This document shows positions 27,348-36,462 of a stretch of 64,000 nt of DNA, one piece after another. The notes beneath the pieces are model-generated. The model was not told where the DNA came from and did no database searches. It saw only the letters and a program-made list of their open reading frames with translations. The stretch comes from Clostridiales bacterium (GTDB lineage: Bacteria > Bacillota > Clostridia > Christensenellales > Aristaeellaceae): assembly GCA_024684375.1 (NCBI GenBank), contig JAIKWZ010000019.1, forward strand, positions 164,356 to 228,355. The letters are read 5' to 3'. Within the stretch, counting starts at the first letter, position 1, and each line of letters starts with the position of its first letter. Position numbers and translations under genes: made by a program.

Positions 27348-27379
27348 CAGGACCGTTCACTGTTCAATGAACGATCCTG
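27348..27379 (-). terminator. Terminator of the 27436-27792 gene
   Basis: Minus strand CAGGATCGTTCA...TGAACGGTCCTG followed by TTTT. Confidence 0.55.
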
Positions 27380-27435
27380 CCGCACTGCATGTGAAGTATC
27401 GCCTTAAAAGCTCGGATATGATCCCTGTTCCCGGC

Positions 27436-27792
27436 TTAATACTCGCAAAGAGCGCCAAAGTCGAAATCAGCGATACTTAGTACCTCCACGCTGCCGTCCA
27501 GTTTCTCATACAGGAACACCAGCTTGTAAGATGGCTGCGCGTCAGGCACCACTACCTTGGCCTGAGCCAGGAAGCAGTGGTTAGTCCCTGCGACGACCTG
27601 AGAACCGAGATAAGCCACGGGCACATATTCGACACCTAAAAGCTTTTCAGTTCCTTTTTCAAACAGCGCATTGTTCTCTTCAGTGATCTCATATGATTCG
27701 GAAGCTGTCCAGCCGCCCATAATAGGCGCCTCAGCGAAAGCGGTGAAAGCTATAAGCATGATTGCGATAACGACGCACAGAGTTTTTTTCAT
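27436..27792 (-). CDS. Small secreted protein of unknown function
   Basis: Signal peptide MKKTLCVVIAIMLIAFTAFA; upstream purine-rich SD. Confidence 0.65.
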   Translation of the reverse strand: MKKTLCVVIAIMLIAFTAFAEAPIMGGWTASESYEITEENNALFEKGTEKLLGVEYVPVAYLGSQVVAGTNHCFLAQAKVVVPDAQPSYKLVFLYEKLDGSVEVLSIADFDFGALCEY

Positions 27793-28137
27793 ATTTGTGT
27801 ACTTCCTTTCTTTATCGTACTGTCTTTTGTTATTGTTTTTACGTCCCGGTTTTTTCGCGGTGACAATAGTTTATACGTTTCTCATGCAGAGATGGCAACC
27901 GTTTATTTGTTAATATTATGGAATTTCCCAAACCTCCTGCGGCACCCGGCAGTTTTGCCAGTCCCAACGGCAGGAAGGATATGGGGTGCTTTCATGTAAA
28001 GATTCACCGGCAGTCAAGAAGCATAAGCCGGTACAAAAACCGGAATGGTTGAAAGCGTGCTCATTATTCTACAATCAAGCGGCGTCTGTATGCCGCCTTG
28101 CTTATTTGACGGTCAGTCATTAATCAGAATCCAAAGA

Positions 28138-29018
28138 CTATCCGGCGTCCTTAAGCTTTTCGCTGATAACGCCAATTATCATCAATGCTCCCAAAATGCC
28201 AGGCACGCTCAGCGGCTCATTCAGTAAAAGCGCGGAAAACAACAGTGCGGATACAGGATCGATGTAACTCAGTATGGCTATTGTCTGCGTTTTTAGCCCG
28301 TCTATGCTGCCGAAATACAAAACATAGGCAATGCCGGTATGGACGATTCCCATTATAAGCAGAAGTATAACTGTGCCTGTATTAAAGTCTTCATTGCCGA
28401 GTCCGCCCGTCAAAAGCATGTATGGGATCATTGTAATCCCGGCAAATAAAAGCTGAACGATCGTTTTTTGATAAGCGTCCACTCCGCTTATGCGCTTATT
28501 GATGATCACGACAGAAGAATAGAAAACCGCGGCTCCCAGTCCCATGAAAACGCCTTGTATATTGGTTTTGGGCAAGTCTCCGCTTCCGGTCACACCGGAC
28601 ACCAGAACCATACCGACTATCGCCACAGCTGCGCAGGCCGCTTTTTTTGCCGTCAGTTTTTCGCTGAAGATTAACGGCGAAAGAATCACCACGATCGTAG
28701 GCTGCATATAATAGCACAAGGTCGCGACAGCGACCGTCGTATAGTTGTATGCTTCAAAAAGCAGGATCCAGTTTATCCCCATAAGCGCACCTGAAAGCGC
28801 AAGCCAGGTGGCAGACCGAAGCTGCAATCTTGCCGGTGCTTTTTTCTTTTCAATTGCTTAAAAGCCAAGATAAACAAACAGCCGAGTATTCCGCGCGAGA
28901 AAGCCAGAAACGCGGAAGGCAGCGGGACCGATCTGCGGAAAACACCTATCGTTCCGAAGATCAGCATGGAAGAAATGATCATTAATACGGATCTGCGATC
29001 ATTCCCTTTCTTATCCAT
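28138..29018 (-). CDS. EamA/DMT-family transporter split over two frames (programmed frameshift, mutation or assembly indel)
   Basis: N-terminal ORF 28773-29018 and C-terminal ORF 28138-28827 join at a -1 shift at 28839-28845 to give a continuous ~293-aa ten-TM DMT-type protein. Confidence 0.75.
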
Positions 29019-29200
29019 GCTGTCCCTTCCCCCATATCCTTACAGTCAAAAGCTATTGATTTCGTTTTGCTATCTGCGTTCAGCGCACTGCCGATCCACA
29101 GCCCAAGTTCTGACCCTGCTGCCGCTTGCGGAATGGCAAAACATGATTTCACCCGGCATAACAGCATTTGCGAACAAGACATCCATAATTCATGACATTT

Positions 29201-29749
29201 TCAATCATTCGCAACCACGTATTCTACCCAGGTGGAGATCGTCTGTTTGTCAAATCTGAACTCCACTTTCATCCTGTGTTTTCTGCGTTCGACTTTTAAA
29301 ATCCGGGCATCGGTTCCCAAGTCGCTGTTCGAAGCCAGCGAAAGAATACCGTCAGCTTCATTTACAGCGGTCTTGCCCAGCACTCCGTTATTCTTCAGCA
29401 GCATCATCGCGAAAGCAAGATCATTGCCCGCGAGCCTGAAACCGTTTTTTTCGTCTCCCAACAGCTTTAACACGTTCGGAACACTCCGGCGTATGGTCGT
29501 ATCGATTTCATCATCCGTAAATATAAAAACATAACCCGGCAAGAGTTTATGCACCAGATCGATCATTTTGCCGTCTTTGAAAGTATGCTGGATCTGTTTG
29601 GGGCAAAACGCTGTCCCGCCATAGAGTTGGCAGGCCATTTTTGCAACATCGTCCGAAAACTGGCTGCGGCAAAAAACACAGTAAACATTCGTCGCGCTTA
29701 ACGCCTGTTCATTAGCCCTGTCTTCGCTCATGCATAGCCTCACGTTCAT
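29201..29749 (-). CDS. NusG-paralogue transcription elongation/antitermination protein (LoaP-like)
   Basis: NGN-domain-like VYCVFCRSQFSDDVAKMACQLYGGTAFCPKQIQ...LLPGYVFIFTDDE and C-terminal KOW-like segment. Confidence 0.75.
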   Translation of the reverse strand: MNVRLCMSEDRANEQALSATNVYCVFCRSQFSDDVAKMACQLYGGTAFCPKQIQHTFKDGKMIDLVHKLLPGYVFIFTDDEIDTTIRRSVPNVLKLLGDEKNGFRLAGNDLAFAMMLLKNNGVLGKTAVNEADGILSLASNSDLGTDARILKVERRKHRMKVEFRFDKQTISTWVEYVVAND

Positions 29750-29965
29750 TCCAGTTTTGCAATACTTTTAACGCCGATATCTTATCAGTAAGCCGCATGT
29801 TTATCAAGACAATATCTGTAAATATGCCAAATTAACTCAACAGCCAAAAAAGTCCGCCGAACGTCGCAGTTCCGACGGCATCGGCGATCGGCAGCGAGAC
29901 GAGATATTTCGGGGGCTCAGGTCCTTGACATGTGTGTTTTTTTGTGGCATTCTTAATAATGGAAA

Positions 29966-30009
29966 AGGTGTATGTTTTTTTGTTTTGACGGTCGATCAAT
30001 CATACACCT
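29966..30009 (+). promoter_or_regulatory. Leader inverted repeat upstream of glycan-export operon
   Basis: AGGTGTATG (29966-29974) and CATACACCT (30001-30009), perfect 9-bp arms, 26-nt loop. Confidence 0.5.
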
Positions 30010-30078
30010 CAGACCGGGAAAACATCCGATAATGTGGAAGCATTTCGCTTTTTCCCTGTCAGAAAGGCCGAATGAAAC

Positions 30079-31278
30079 ATGTCAAGCGATAAAAATGCGA
30101 TCTTCACAGATCTTCGCCTCTTCAAGGTACTGAAATCATTTATCTGGAATATCCTTCGCCTGATCCGTCACTCTGTACAGATCTTGCGCGCCTTGAGATA
30201 TCTGTTTTTGAAAAGGACGAAGGATAGAAAGACAGTTTTTTTTATTGCAAATTCCATTACCGGCGGCGGCGCAGAGCGCGTCGCGGCAATTTTGGCTTCA
30301 GAGCTTTCATCATGTTATCATGCCATCGTCATATGCTCCGTAAAAAGTCCCTCTAAAAGCCGCTATCCCCTATCCCCAAACGTTGACTTGATTTATCTTC
30401 CGTTTTATATACTGAATGATAATACCCCGAACAGATTTCTTTCCGGATTTACCAGACTGATAAAGCGGCGGCAGAACGCCTTTGCGTCGGTCTCGCTTGT
30501 TTTCAATTCAAACGCGCTGAATATCAGTTCCAGGGCGAACGATAAAGTGATCTGCTGTGAAAGAAACAATCCTCTCAAGCACGAGAGGGATAAGGAGCGT
30601 TTCGAACTGATACAATCCATTTACGAACGCGCCGATCATGTTGTTTTTCAATCATCTATCGTCCGGGATCTGTTCAGCGAGAAGGTCCGGGAGCATTGCT
30701 CCATCCTTCCCAATCCGATCAGCGTGACCTGCTGCCGGAAAGCCGAGACCAGACACCGTATCGTGACCTGCGGCCGGCTGCATGCTCAGAAAAACCACCC
30801 CATGCTGATCCGCGCTTTTCACAGGTTTAGCCGCATTCATCCGGAATATACGCTTTCTATATATGGAAAAGGCTTCATGCAGTCTGAGCTGCAGGAGCTT
30901 ATCGATTCGTTGAGCCTTCAAAACTCTGTATTTTTGGAAGGGCGTTCCACTCACATCCATGAAGACATCGCGGATGCCGAACTGTTTGTGCTCTCAAGCG
31001 ATTATGAAGGTCTTTCAAACGCTTTGCTTGAAGCTATGATGATGGGCTTCCCCTGTATCTCCACAGATTGCGAAGGGTCAACGGATGTCATAGAAAACGG
31101 CGTCAACGGGCTGCTTGTCTCCCGCGGGTCAGAGGAAGAGCTGCTCTCAGCCATGCTTTATATGGCAGAACATGAAACGCTCAGGGAAGAAATGGGCCAA
31201 AAAGCCATGCAGACCGCGCAGCGGTTTAAAAGGGAAAAGGTCGCGGAAGAATGGAAAAACATGATCGAGACAGTATAA
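30079..31278 (+). CDS. Glycosyltransferase family 4-like
   Basis: ITGGGAERVAAILASELS, GRLHAQKNHPMLIRAF, LFVLSSDYEGLSNALLEAMMMGFPCISTDCEGSTDVI. Confidence 0.92.
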   Translation: MSSDKNAIFTDLRLFKVLKSFIWNILRLIRHSVQILRALRYLFLKRTKDRKTVFFIANSITGGGAERVAAILASELSSCYHAIVICSVKSPSKSRYPLSPNVDLIYLPFYILNDNTPNRFLSGFTRLIKRRQNAFASVSLVFNSNALNISSRANDKVICCERNNPLKHERDKERFELIQSIYERADHVVFQSSIVRDLFSEKVREHCSILPNPISVTCCRKAETRHRIVTCGRLHAQKNHPMLIRAFHRFSRIHPEYTLSIYGKGFMQSELQELIDSLSLQNSVFLEGRSTHIHEDIADAELFVLSSDYEGLSNALLEAMMMGFPCISTDCEGSTDVIENGVNGLLVSRGSEEELLSAMLYMAEHETLREEMGQKAMQTAQRFKREKVAEEWKNMIETV

Positions 31279-32537
31279 TGATCCGACTGTCGAATGTTGA
31301 CAAAAAGTATCGTTTGGGAGAGATCGGAAGCGGGACTCTGTACCGCGATATTCAGTCATGGATAGCAGCCCGAAAAGGCCTTCCGGATCCCAACAGCAAG
31401 ATAGGACACGAGAATTTTGTCCCTGGCGAGTCGTTCTACGCATTAAGAAATATCAGTCTGTCTGTAAAAAAGGGTGAACGTCTCGGGATCATCGGCGGGA
31501 ACGGAGCCGGCAAAAGCACACTGCTTAAACTGATCTCAAGAGTGACCACGCCTTCCGCCGGAGAGATAGACCTGTACGGCAGAGTAACTTCCATGCTCGA
31601 AGTCGGCACCGGTTTTCACAGTGAGATGACCGGGCGGGAGAATATCTATCTCAACGGCGCCATCCTTGGCATGAGCAAAAAAGAGATCGACAATGTCCTG
31701 GAACAGATCATCGATTTTTCCGAGGTCAGAGAATTCATCGACACACCGGTAAAAAGGTATTCCAGCGGCATGTACGTCAAGCTCGCGTTTTCCGTTGCCG
31801 CTCACCTGAACAGCGAGATCGTGATCATGGACGAAGTGCTCGCCGTGGGCGATATCGCCTTTCAGAAAAAGTGCATACAGAAAATGCAGCAGGCAGCTCT
31901 TAATGAAGGCCGGACCATACTGTACGTCAGCCACAATATGAACACGATCCGGGAATTGTGCGACAGATGCATCGTTCTGGATCGGGGAAAACTGGTTTAT
32001 GACGGCGATGTGGAACAGGCCGTATCTCATTACAGCAAAACGCTTTTGGAAAGTCCGGATTACCGCATCGATTATTCCTCCTATTCCCGCAGAAATCAGG
32101 GATTGTCAGGCATCTGCAGGATCGAGGAAATAATCGCGAAAGAAAAAACAGTCCAAATGGGCGGCGTTCTGCCCTTCTCAGTCCGGTTTTCTGCCCGGGA
32201 AGCAAAGGAAATCAGGCTGAGGATCATGGCAGTCATGCCCTCAGGCCATATCGTCGGGATGACTTATTCCGACCCGGTAAGCCTTCCGGAAGGCAGCAGC
32301 GAAGCGGAGTTTGGGTTTGATACGGCATTCCTGGCTGCGGATGTCTATTCTCTGGATATCGCCGTCTCAAGCTACGAAAAGGATGTCGAGATACGGCACG
32401 ACTTTATCAGCCGTGCGCTTTCATTCTCGGTAGACGAAAGCGTTCGCTACTTCGGAAAGCATTGGGAAAGCCGTGCCTGGGGAAACGTGAAGCTTCCCGC
32501 TGTGAAAGTTACCGAGGTGCATATCGATGAACGGTAG
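31278..32537 (+). CDS. Polysaccharide ABC exporter ATPase with Wzt-type C-terminal domain
   Basis: GGNGAGKSTLLKLI, KRYSSGMYVKLAFS, IVIMDEVLAVGD; long C-terminal beta domain; ATG overlaps upstream stop. Confidence 0.9.
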   Translation: MIRLSNVDKKYRLGEIGSGTLYRDIQSWIAARKGLPDPNSKIGHENFVPGESFYALRNISLSVKKGERLGIIGGNGAGKSTLLKLISRVTTPSAGEIDLYGRVTSMLEVGTGFHSEMTGRENIYLNGAILGMSKKEIDNVLEQIIDFSEVREFIDTPVKRYSSGMYVKLAFSVAAHLNSEIVIMDEVLAVGDIAFQKKCIQKMQQAALNEGRTILYVSHNMNTIRELCDRCIVLDRGKLVYDGDVEQAVSHYSKTLLESPDYRIDYSSYSRRNQGLSGICRIEEIIAKEKTVQMGGVLPFSVRFSAREAKEIRLRIMAVMPSGHIVGMTYSDPVSLPEGSSEAEFGFDTAFLAADVYSLDIAVSSYEKDVEIRHDFISRALSFSVDESVRYFGKHWESRAWGNVKLPAVKVTEVHIDER

Positions 32538-34344
32538 CAGAAAAAAGCAGCCCTCCCCCGGTATATATCGTTTCGAAGACCTTAGCTGGAAAAAGGAACG
32601 CCTGGCGCGTACGTCGTTCCGCAGCAAGCAGGAAGCTCATTCACTGAAGCGCAGCATCAAGCACAGCGTCATGTCAGTCCTGCGCCGGAGACAGGACCGC
32701 TTCATAAGTCCCGTCCTTCTGTCGACAGCTGATGGCGGAGGTAAAATAACCGACTGCGGATACGATATGTTTGACTGCCTCTTCACAAAAATTCCCTGCT
32801 CCTGTGACATGGTTTTTTCCGCGGATATATCGGTCTGTTCTTTCCTCGAGCCCGGGCACATCACCTATCAGGAAGGTTTCGGTCTGTTCCTGAGGGATAC
32901 CATGGAGCTTGATCCGGAGACCGGATTCCCGTATTCCAACATGATGGCTGTCGGGGGATACTACGGAGGATGGAATTGCTTCGGGCGGAGCGGTGTGCTC
33001 GAAAACGATATAGATAATATAAAAAACTGTTTCCTTTACGGCAGGCAAAGCTGCTGCGATCCTTTTCAGGTCTTCCCCGATTCTCCCCGCGCTTTGCATC
33101 TGACGCTCGAACGGAGAGGGTCCGGGATACGTGCGGACATGACGGATGGATCAGGCCGGCATCTTCTGTGTCCCGATGGCACCAGAACACCCGGAACGGG
33201 CGGGTTCTCTCTTCCCGGCGACGGTAGCTGCCTGCTCCACGTTTCGGATACGCTGTTCTTCCAAAGAGATCCCAAATATCTTTACCTTGGTTTCTTTGCC
33301 GCCGGCTGCAGGATATCCGTCGATTTAGGTTCCGTGGAACTGACCCTGACCGAAAGACCCTCATCCTCCGGAGTAAAGGCGCCCTTATTCGCTTCCCCGG
33401 ATGGGAGCTGTATGGGCTTTGGCACGAGGGAAGCTCCATATGATCTGGCCACGGCGATCCGGCAGTGCCGGGAAGGGCAGGAGGTCCGTGCCCTTCCGGG
33501 ACGCTACCTGCTGAAAGAAGACCTGATCATCGAAAAAACGAACCGCGGAACCAGAGACTGCCCGAAAACCCTTAAAGGCCCGAAGAAAGGTAAGGCCGTT
33601 CTGGATTTCGGAGGTTCTCCGCACGCGCTTTATGTTCTGGGAAGTTTCTGGATAATTGACGGGCTGACGGTAACGCACGGGTTCGGCATAAGGATACAGG
33701 GAGATCACAATCATATCGTAAACTGCACGGCGGAAAACAATCTTGAGACCGGCATTCTGATACGGCATGAACGAAACGATTCTCCAAAGGAAGAATGGCC
33801 CTCCTACAATACTGTCGAGGAATGCGTGTCCCGATTCAACTGTGACGCTGCCGGCTGCAACGCGGACGGTTTTGCCTGCAAAGTGGCGTCGGGTAAAGGA
33901 AACCGATTTGTTAACTGCGTTTCCTACATGAACGCCGACGATGGGTTCGATCTGTTTACAAAAAACCGCAAGATAGGACCCGTTGAACTGATCGGATGCA
34001 AAAGCTTTCTTAACGGGTACGACCATGTCAATGGAGCTTCCCTGCATCCGTCCAACGGGAACGGGAACGGCTTCAAGCTGGGCGGCAGCGGGCTTGCGGT
34101 TAACCATTGCGTAATCCGCTGTGAGGCTTTCGGCAATAAAGGCAGCGGTTTTACAAGCAATTCCAATCCGCAGATGAATCTTCTTTGCTGCAGATCGGAA
34201 GACAACATGGGGCCGAATTATTTGTTTGACTTTTCCGGCAGAAACTCGGCGGTAAAGTACTCACTGACGGATTGTACGGATAAAAACACGGAAGGCTTTG
34301 ACCCTTTGGCATTGTTGGAGAAAATCAGCCGAAATGAAGAATAA
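32527..34344 (+). CDS. PL9-like parallel beta-helix lyase domain protein without recognizable signal peptide
   Basis: NADGFACK and NADDGFDLF motifs as in PL9 pectate lyases; N-terminal beta-sandwich-like region; basic hydrophilic N-terminus. Confidence 0.75.
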   Translation: MNGSRKKQPSPGIYRFEDLSWKKERLARTSFRSKQEAHSLKRSIKHSVMSVLRRRQDRFISPVLLSTADGGGKITDCGYDMFDCLFTKIPCSCDMVFSADISVCSFLEPGHITYQEGFGLFLRDTMELDPETGFPYSNMMAVGGYYGGWNCFGRSGVLENDIDNIKNCFLYGRQSCCDPFQVFPDSPRALHLTLERRGSGIRADMTDGSGRHLLCPDGTRTPGTGGFSLPGDGSCLLHVSDTLFFQRDPKYLYLGFFAAGCRISVDLGSVELTLTERPSSSGVKAPLFASPDGSCMGFGTREAPYDLATAIRQCREGQEVRALPGRYLLKEDLIIEKTNRGTRDCPKTLKGPKKGKAVLDFGGSPHALYVLGSFWIIDGLTVTHGFGIRIQGDHNHIVNCTAENNLETGILIRHERNDSPKEEWPSYNTVEECVSRFNCDAAGCNADGFACKVASGKGNRFVNCVSYMNADDGFDLFTKNRKIGPVELIGCKSFLNGYDHVNGASLHPSNGNGNGFKLGGSGLAVNHCVIRCEAFGNKGSGFTSNSNPQMNLLCCRSEDNMGPNYLFDFSGRNSAVKYSLTDCTDKNTEGFDPLALLEKISRNEE

Positions 34345-35185
34345 TACTGCGTATCATGTCCGCATCACAGCTGACCAGAGTCCGATCTCTTTGAACCTTC
34401 GGGAGGTATGGAAGTACCGGGACCTGATCATGCTTCTGACAAAGCGTTCATTCACTCTTATCTATAAGCAGACTATCCTTGGTCCCGCCTGGGTAGTGCT
34501 GACGCCTTTTCTGACAAGTATCGTTTATACCGTTGTTTTCGGCAATATGGCAGGTCTCAGCACGGCAGGAGTCCCAAAGCTGCTGTTCTATTTGTGCAGT
34601 CACTCTCTGTGGTCTTTCTTTGCGGAATGCGTCACCCGAAACTCCTCTACCTTTATTGCCAATGCCAATGTTTTCGGGAAGGTCTATTTCCCGCGGCTGA
34701 CCGTGCCTATCTCCTCTATGCTTTTTGCCGGGATCCAGTTTCTGGTCCAGCTGTTCATGGTCATTGCTCTTATCGTTTTTCACGTATTCCAGGGGGCTGT
34801 CCATCCGCGCCCGGAGCTGATCCCGCTGATAGTGCCCGTCATTCTGATCACCGGACTTATGGGACTGTCCATGGGCATCCTTATCTCAAGCGTAACGACC
34901 AAATACAGGGATCTCCAGCTCCTGGTCAGTTTCGGGATCCATCTGTTTATGTACGTCACTCCAGTTATCTTTCCTGTCTCACAGCTAAGCGACGGGATCT
35001 GGAAAACACTGCTTTTGCTCAATCCCATGACAGCGCCGATGGAACTGTTCAGGACAGTGCTTCTCGGCACGGGAACGGTTCGCTCGGTCTCGCTTTTGTC
35101 AAACGGGATCTTTGCAGTAATCATCATCCCTCTCAGCGTCCTTATCTTCAACAGAGTCGAAAGAAACTTTATAGACACAGTATGA
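34334..35185 (+). CDS. ABC-2 type polysaccharide export permease (Wzm/TagG-like)
   Basis: REVWKYRDLIMLLTKRSFTLIYKQTILGPAWVVLTPF and later TM segments; ATG at 34334 overlaps the preceding gene. Confidence 0.88.
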   Translation: MKNNTAYHVRITADQSPISLNLREVWKYRDLIMLLTKRSFTLIYKQTILGPAWVVLTPFLTSIVYTVVFGNMAGLSTAGVPKLLFYLCSHSLWSFFAECVTRNSSTFIANANVFGKVYFPRLTVPISSMLFAGIQFLVQLFMVIALIVFHVFQGAVHPRPELIPLIVPVILITGLMGLSMGILISSVTTKYRDLQLLVSFGIHLFMYVTPVIFPVSQLSDGIWKTLLLLNPMTAPMELFRTVLLGTGTVRSVSLLSNGIFAVIIIPLSVLIFNRVERNFIDTV

Positions 35186-35322
35186 GCTTGGAAAACAGGG
35201 AGAGCAGGCAAATCTTCGAGCGGGAAGCACAGTATACTGATGCCCCTGAATACCCTATAAATGATATTACTGCGAAAGCGGGCAAAGCGCCGCGCGGAAC
35301 AATTAACATACGGGAGGCTTGA
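35182..35322 (+). CDS. Possible 46-aa small ORF coupled to the permease stop
   Basis: ATGA overlap at 35182-35185; MSLENRESRQIFEREAQYTDAPEYPINDITAKAGKAPRGTINIREA. Confidence 0.3.
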   Translation: MSLENRESRQIFEREAQYTDAPEYPINDITAKAGKAPRGTINIREA

Positions 35323-35337
35323 CCAGGCCGATTTATG

Positions 35338-35362
35338 TATGATACAATATATTTGTATCATA
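35338..35362 (+). promoter_or_regulatory. Likely OhrR/MarR operator
   Basis: Perfect inverted repeat TATGATACAA-TATAT-TTGTATCATA just upstream of the regulator gene. Confidence 0.75.
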
Positions 35363-35381
35363 TGCAGTATTGGAGAGTGCC

Positions 35382-35855
35382 ATGGATCAGGATTACCATG
35401 ATGCGATGAAGCTGGCCAATCAGCTGTGCTTTCCCCTGTATGCCGCAGCGCGCAATGTGACGGGACTGTACACGCCCTGGCTCAAGCCTTTGGGCCTGAC
35501 ATACACCCAGTATATCGTGCTGCTGGTGCTGTGGGAAAAGGACGGCGTTTCCGTCACCGAGATAGGTGAAAGGCTCATGCTTGACAACGGCACCCTGTCT
35601 CCCCTGCTCAAGAAAATGGAGCAGGCGGGTCTCGTCTCAAGACGCCGCGACCGGGATGACGACCGCGTGGTCGAGATCACACTCACCCAGTCAGGAAGAG
35701 CCTTGCAGCAAAAAGCCAGGGACGTCCCCCGGCAGGTAGCCGCGTGCATAGATCTTCCTGCCGAAAAAGCGCTTGAGCTGCGCGCGCTGCTGGCAGAGCT
35801 GCTGGAAAACCAGGAAAAACGCGCGGACATGAACAGGAAAGGAGCAAACAAATGA
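35382..35855 (+). CDS. ohrR: MarR-family regulator, OhrR-like
   Basis: NQLCFPLYAAARNVTGLYTPWLKPLGLTYTQYIVLLVLWEKDGVSVTEIGERLMLDNGTLSPLLKKMEQAGLVSRRRDRDDDR including N-terminal reactive-Cys context. Confidence 0.85.
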   Translation: MDQDYHDAMKLANQLCFPLYAAARNVTGLYTPWLKPLGLTYTQYIVLLVLWEKDGVSVTEIGERLMLDNGTLSPLLKKMEQAGLVSRRRDRDDDRVVEITLTQSGRALQQKARDVPRQVAACIDLPAEKALELRALLAELLENQEKRADMNRKGANK

Positions 35856-36403
35856 ACACAGTTTACGATTTCACGGTCAAGGATCGCATGGGCAGAGAAG
35901 TGAGTCTGTCTGAGTATAAGGGCAAAGTGCTGCTTATCGTCAATACAGCCACCGGCTGCGGTTTCACACCCCACTACGAACCGCTTGAAGCGATGTACAG
36001 AGAGCTTCATAACAGCGGTTTTGAAATACTGGATTTTCCCTGCAACCAGTTCGCGGGCCAGGCTCCCGGCAGCGATGAAGAGATCCATCAGTTCTGCACG
36101 CTTAAGTTCGGCACGGAATTTCCACAGTTTGCGAAGATCGACGTTAACGGCGAAACTGCCGACCCCCTGTTCGCGTTCCTTGCATCCAAAAAGCCGTTTG
36201 CCGGCTTCGGCAAGGGGATCAAGAACGCGATGCTCAACAAATTCGCGGCAATGAACAACAAAAAGTTCGGGGAAAAGACCTATATCGGCTGGAACTTCAC
36301 CAAGTTCCTGATCGACCGCGAGGGTAAAGTGATCGCCCGCTTCGAGCCCACCGATGACATGGATAAGGTCTCAGCCGCGGTCGAAGCGGCGCTGCAGAAC
36401 TGA
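35852..36403 (+). CDS. Glutathione peroxidase family protein (Cys form)
   Basis: LLIVNTATGCGFTPHYEPLEAMY, ILDFPCNQFAGQAPGSDEEI, YIGWNFTKFLIDREGKVIARFEP. Confidence 0.92.
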   Translation: MNTVYDFTVKDRMGREVSLSEYKGKVLLIVNTATGCGFTPHYEPLEAMYRELHNSGFEILDFPCNQFAGQAPGSDEEIHQFCTLKFGTEFPQFAKIDVNGETADPLFAFLASKKPFAGFGKGIKNAMLNKFAAMNNKKFGEKTYIGWNFTKFLIDREGKVIARFEPTDDMDKVSAAVEAALQN

Positions 36404-36462
36404 CGCGGGAGCCCGCAGGCAGTCCAAAGATATAATCAGCAACGCACAAACGAAGGAGCCAT

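Noticed and set aside
29911-29960. Promoter for the glycan operon using TTGACA at 29925-29930
   Set aside because: Good -35 hexamer but no acceptable -10 at 16-18 nt spacing (best AT-rich match lies about 22-23 nt away).
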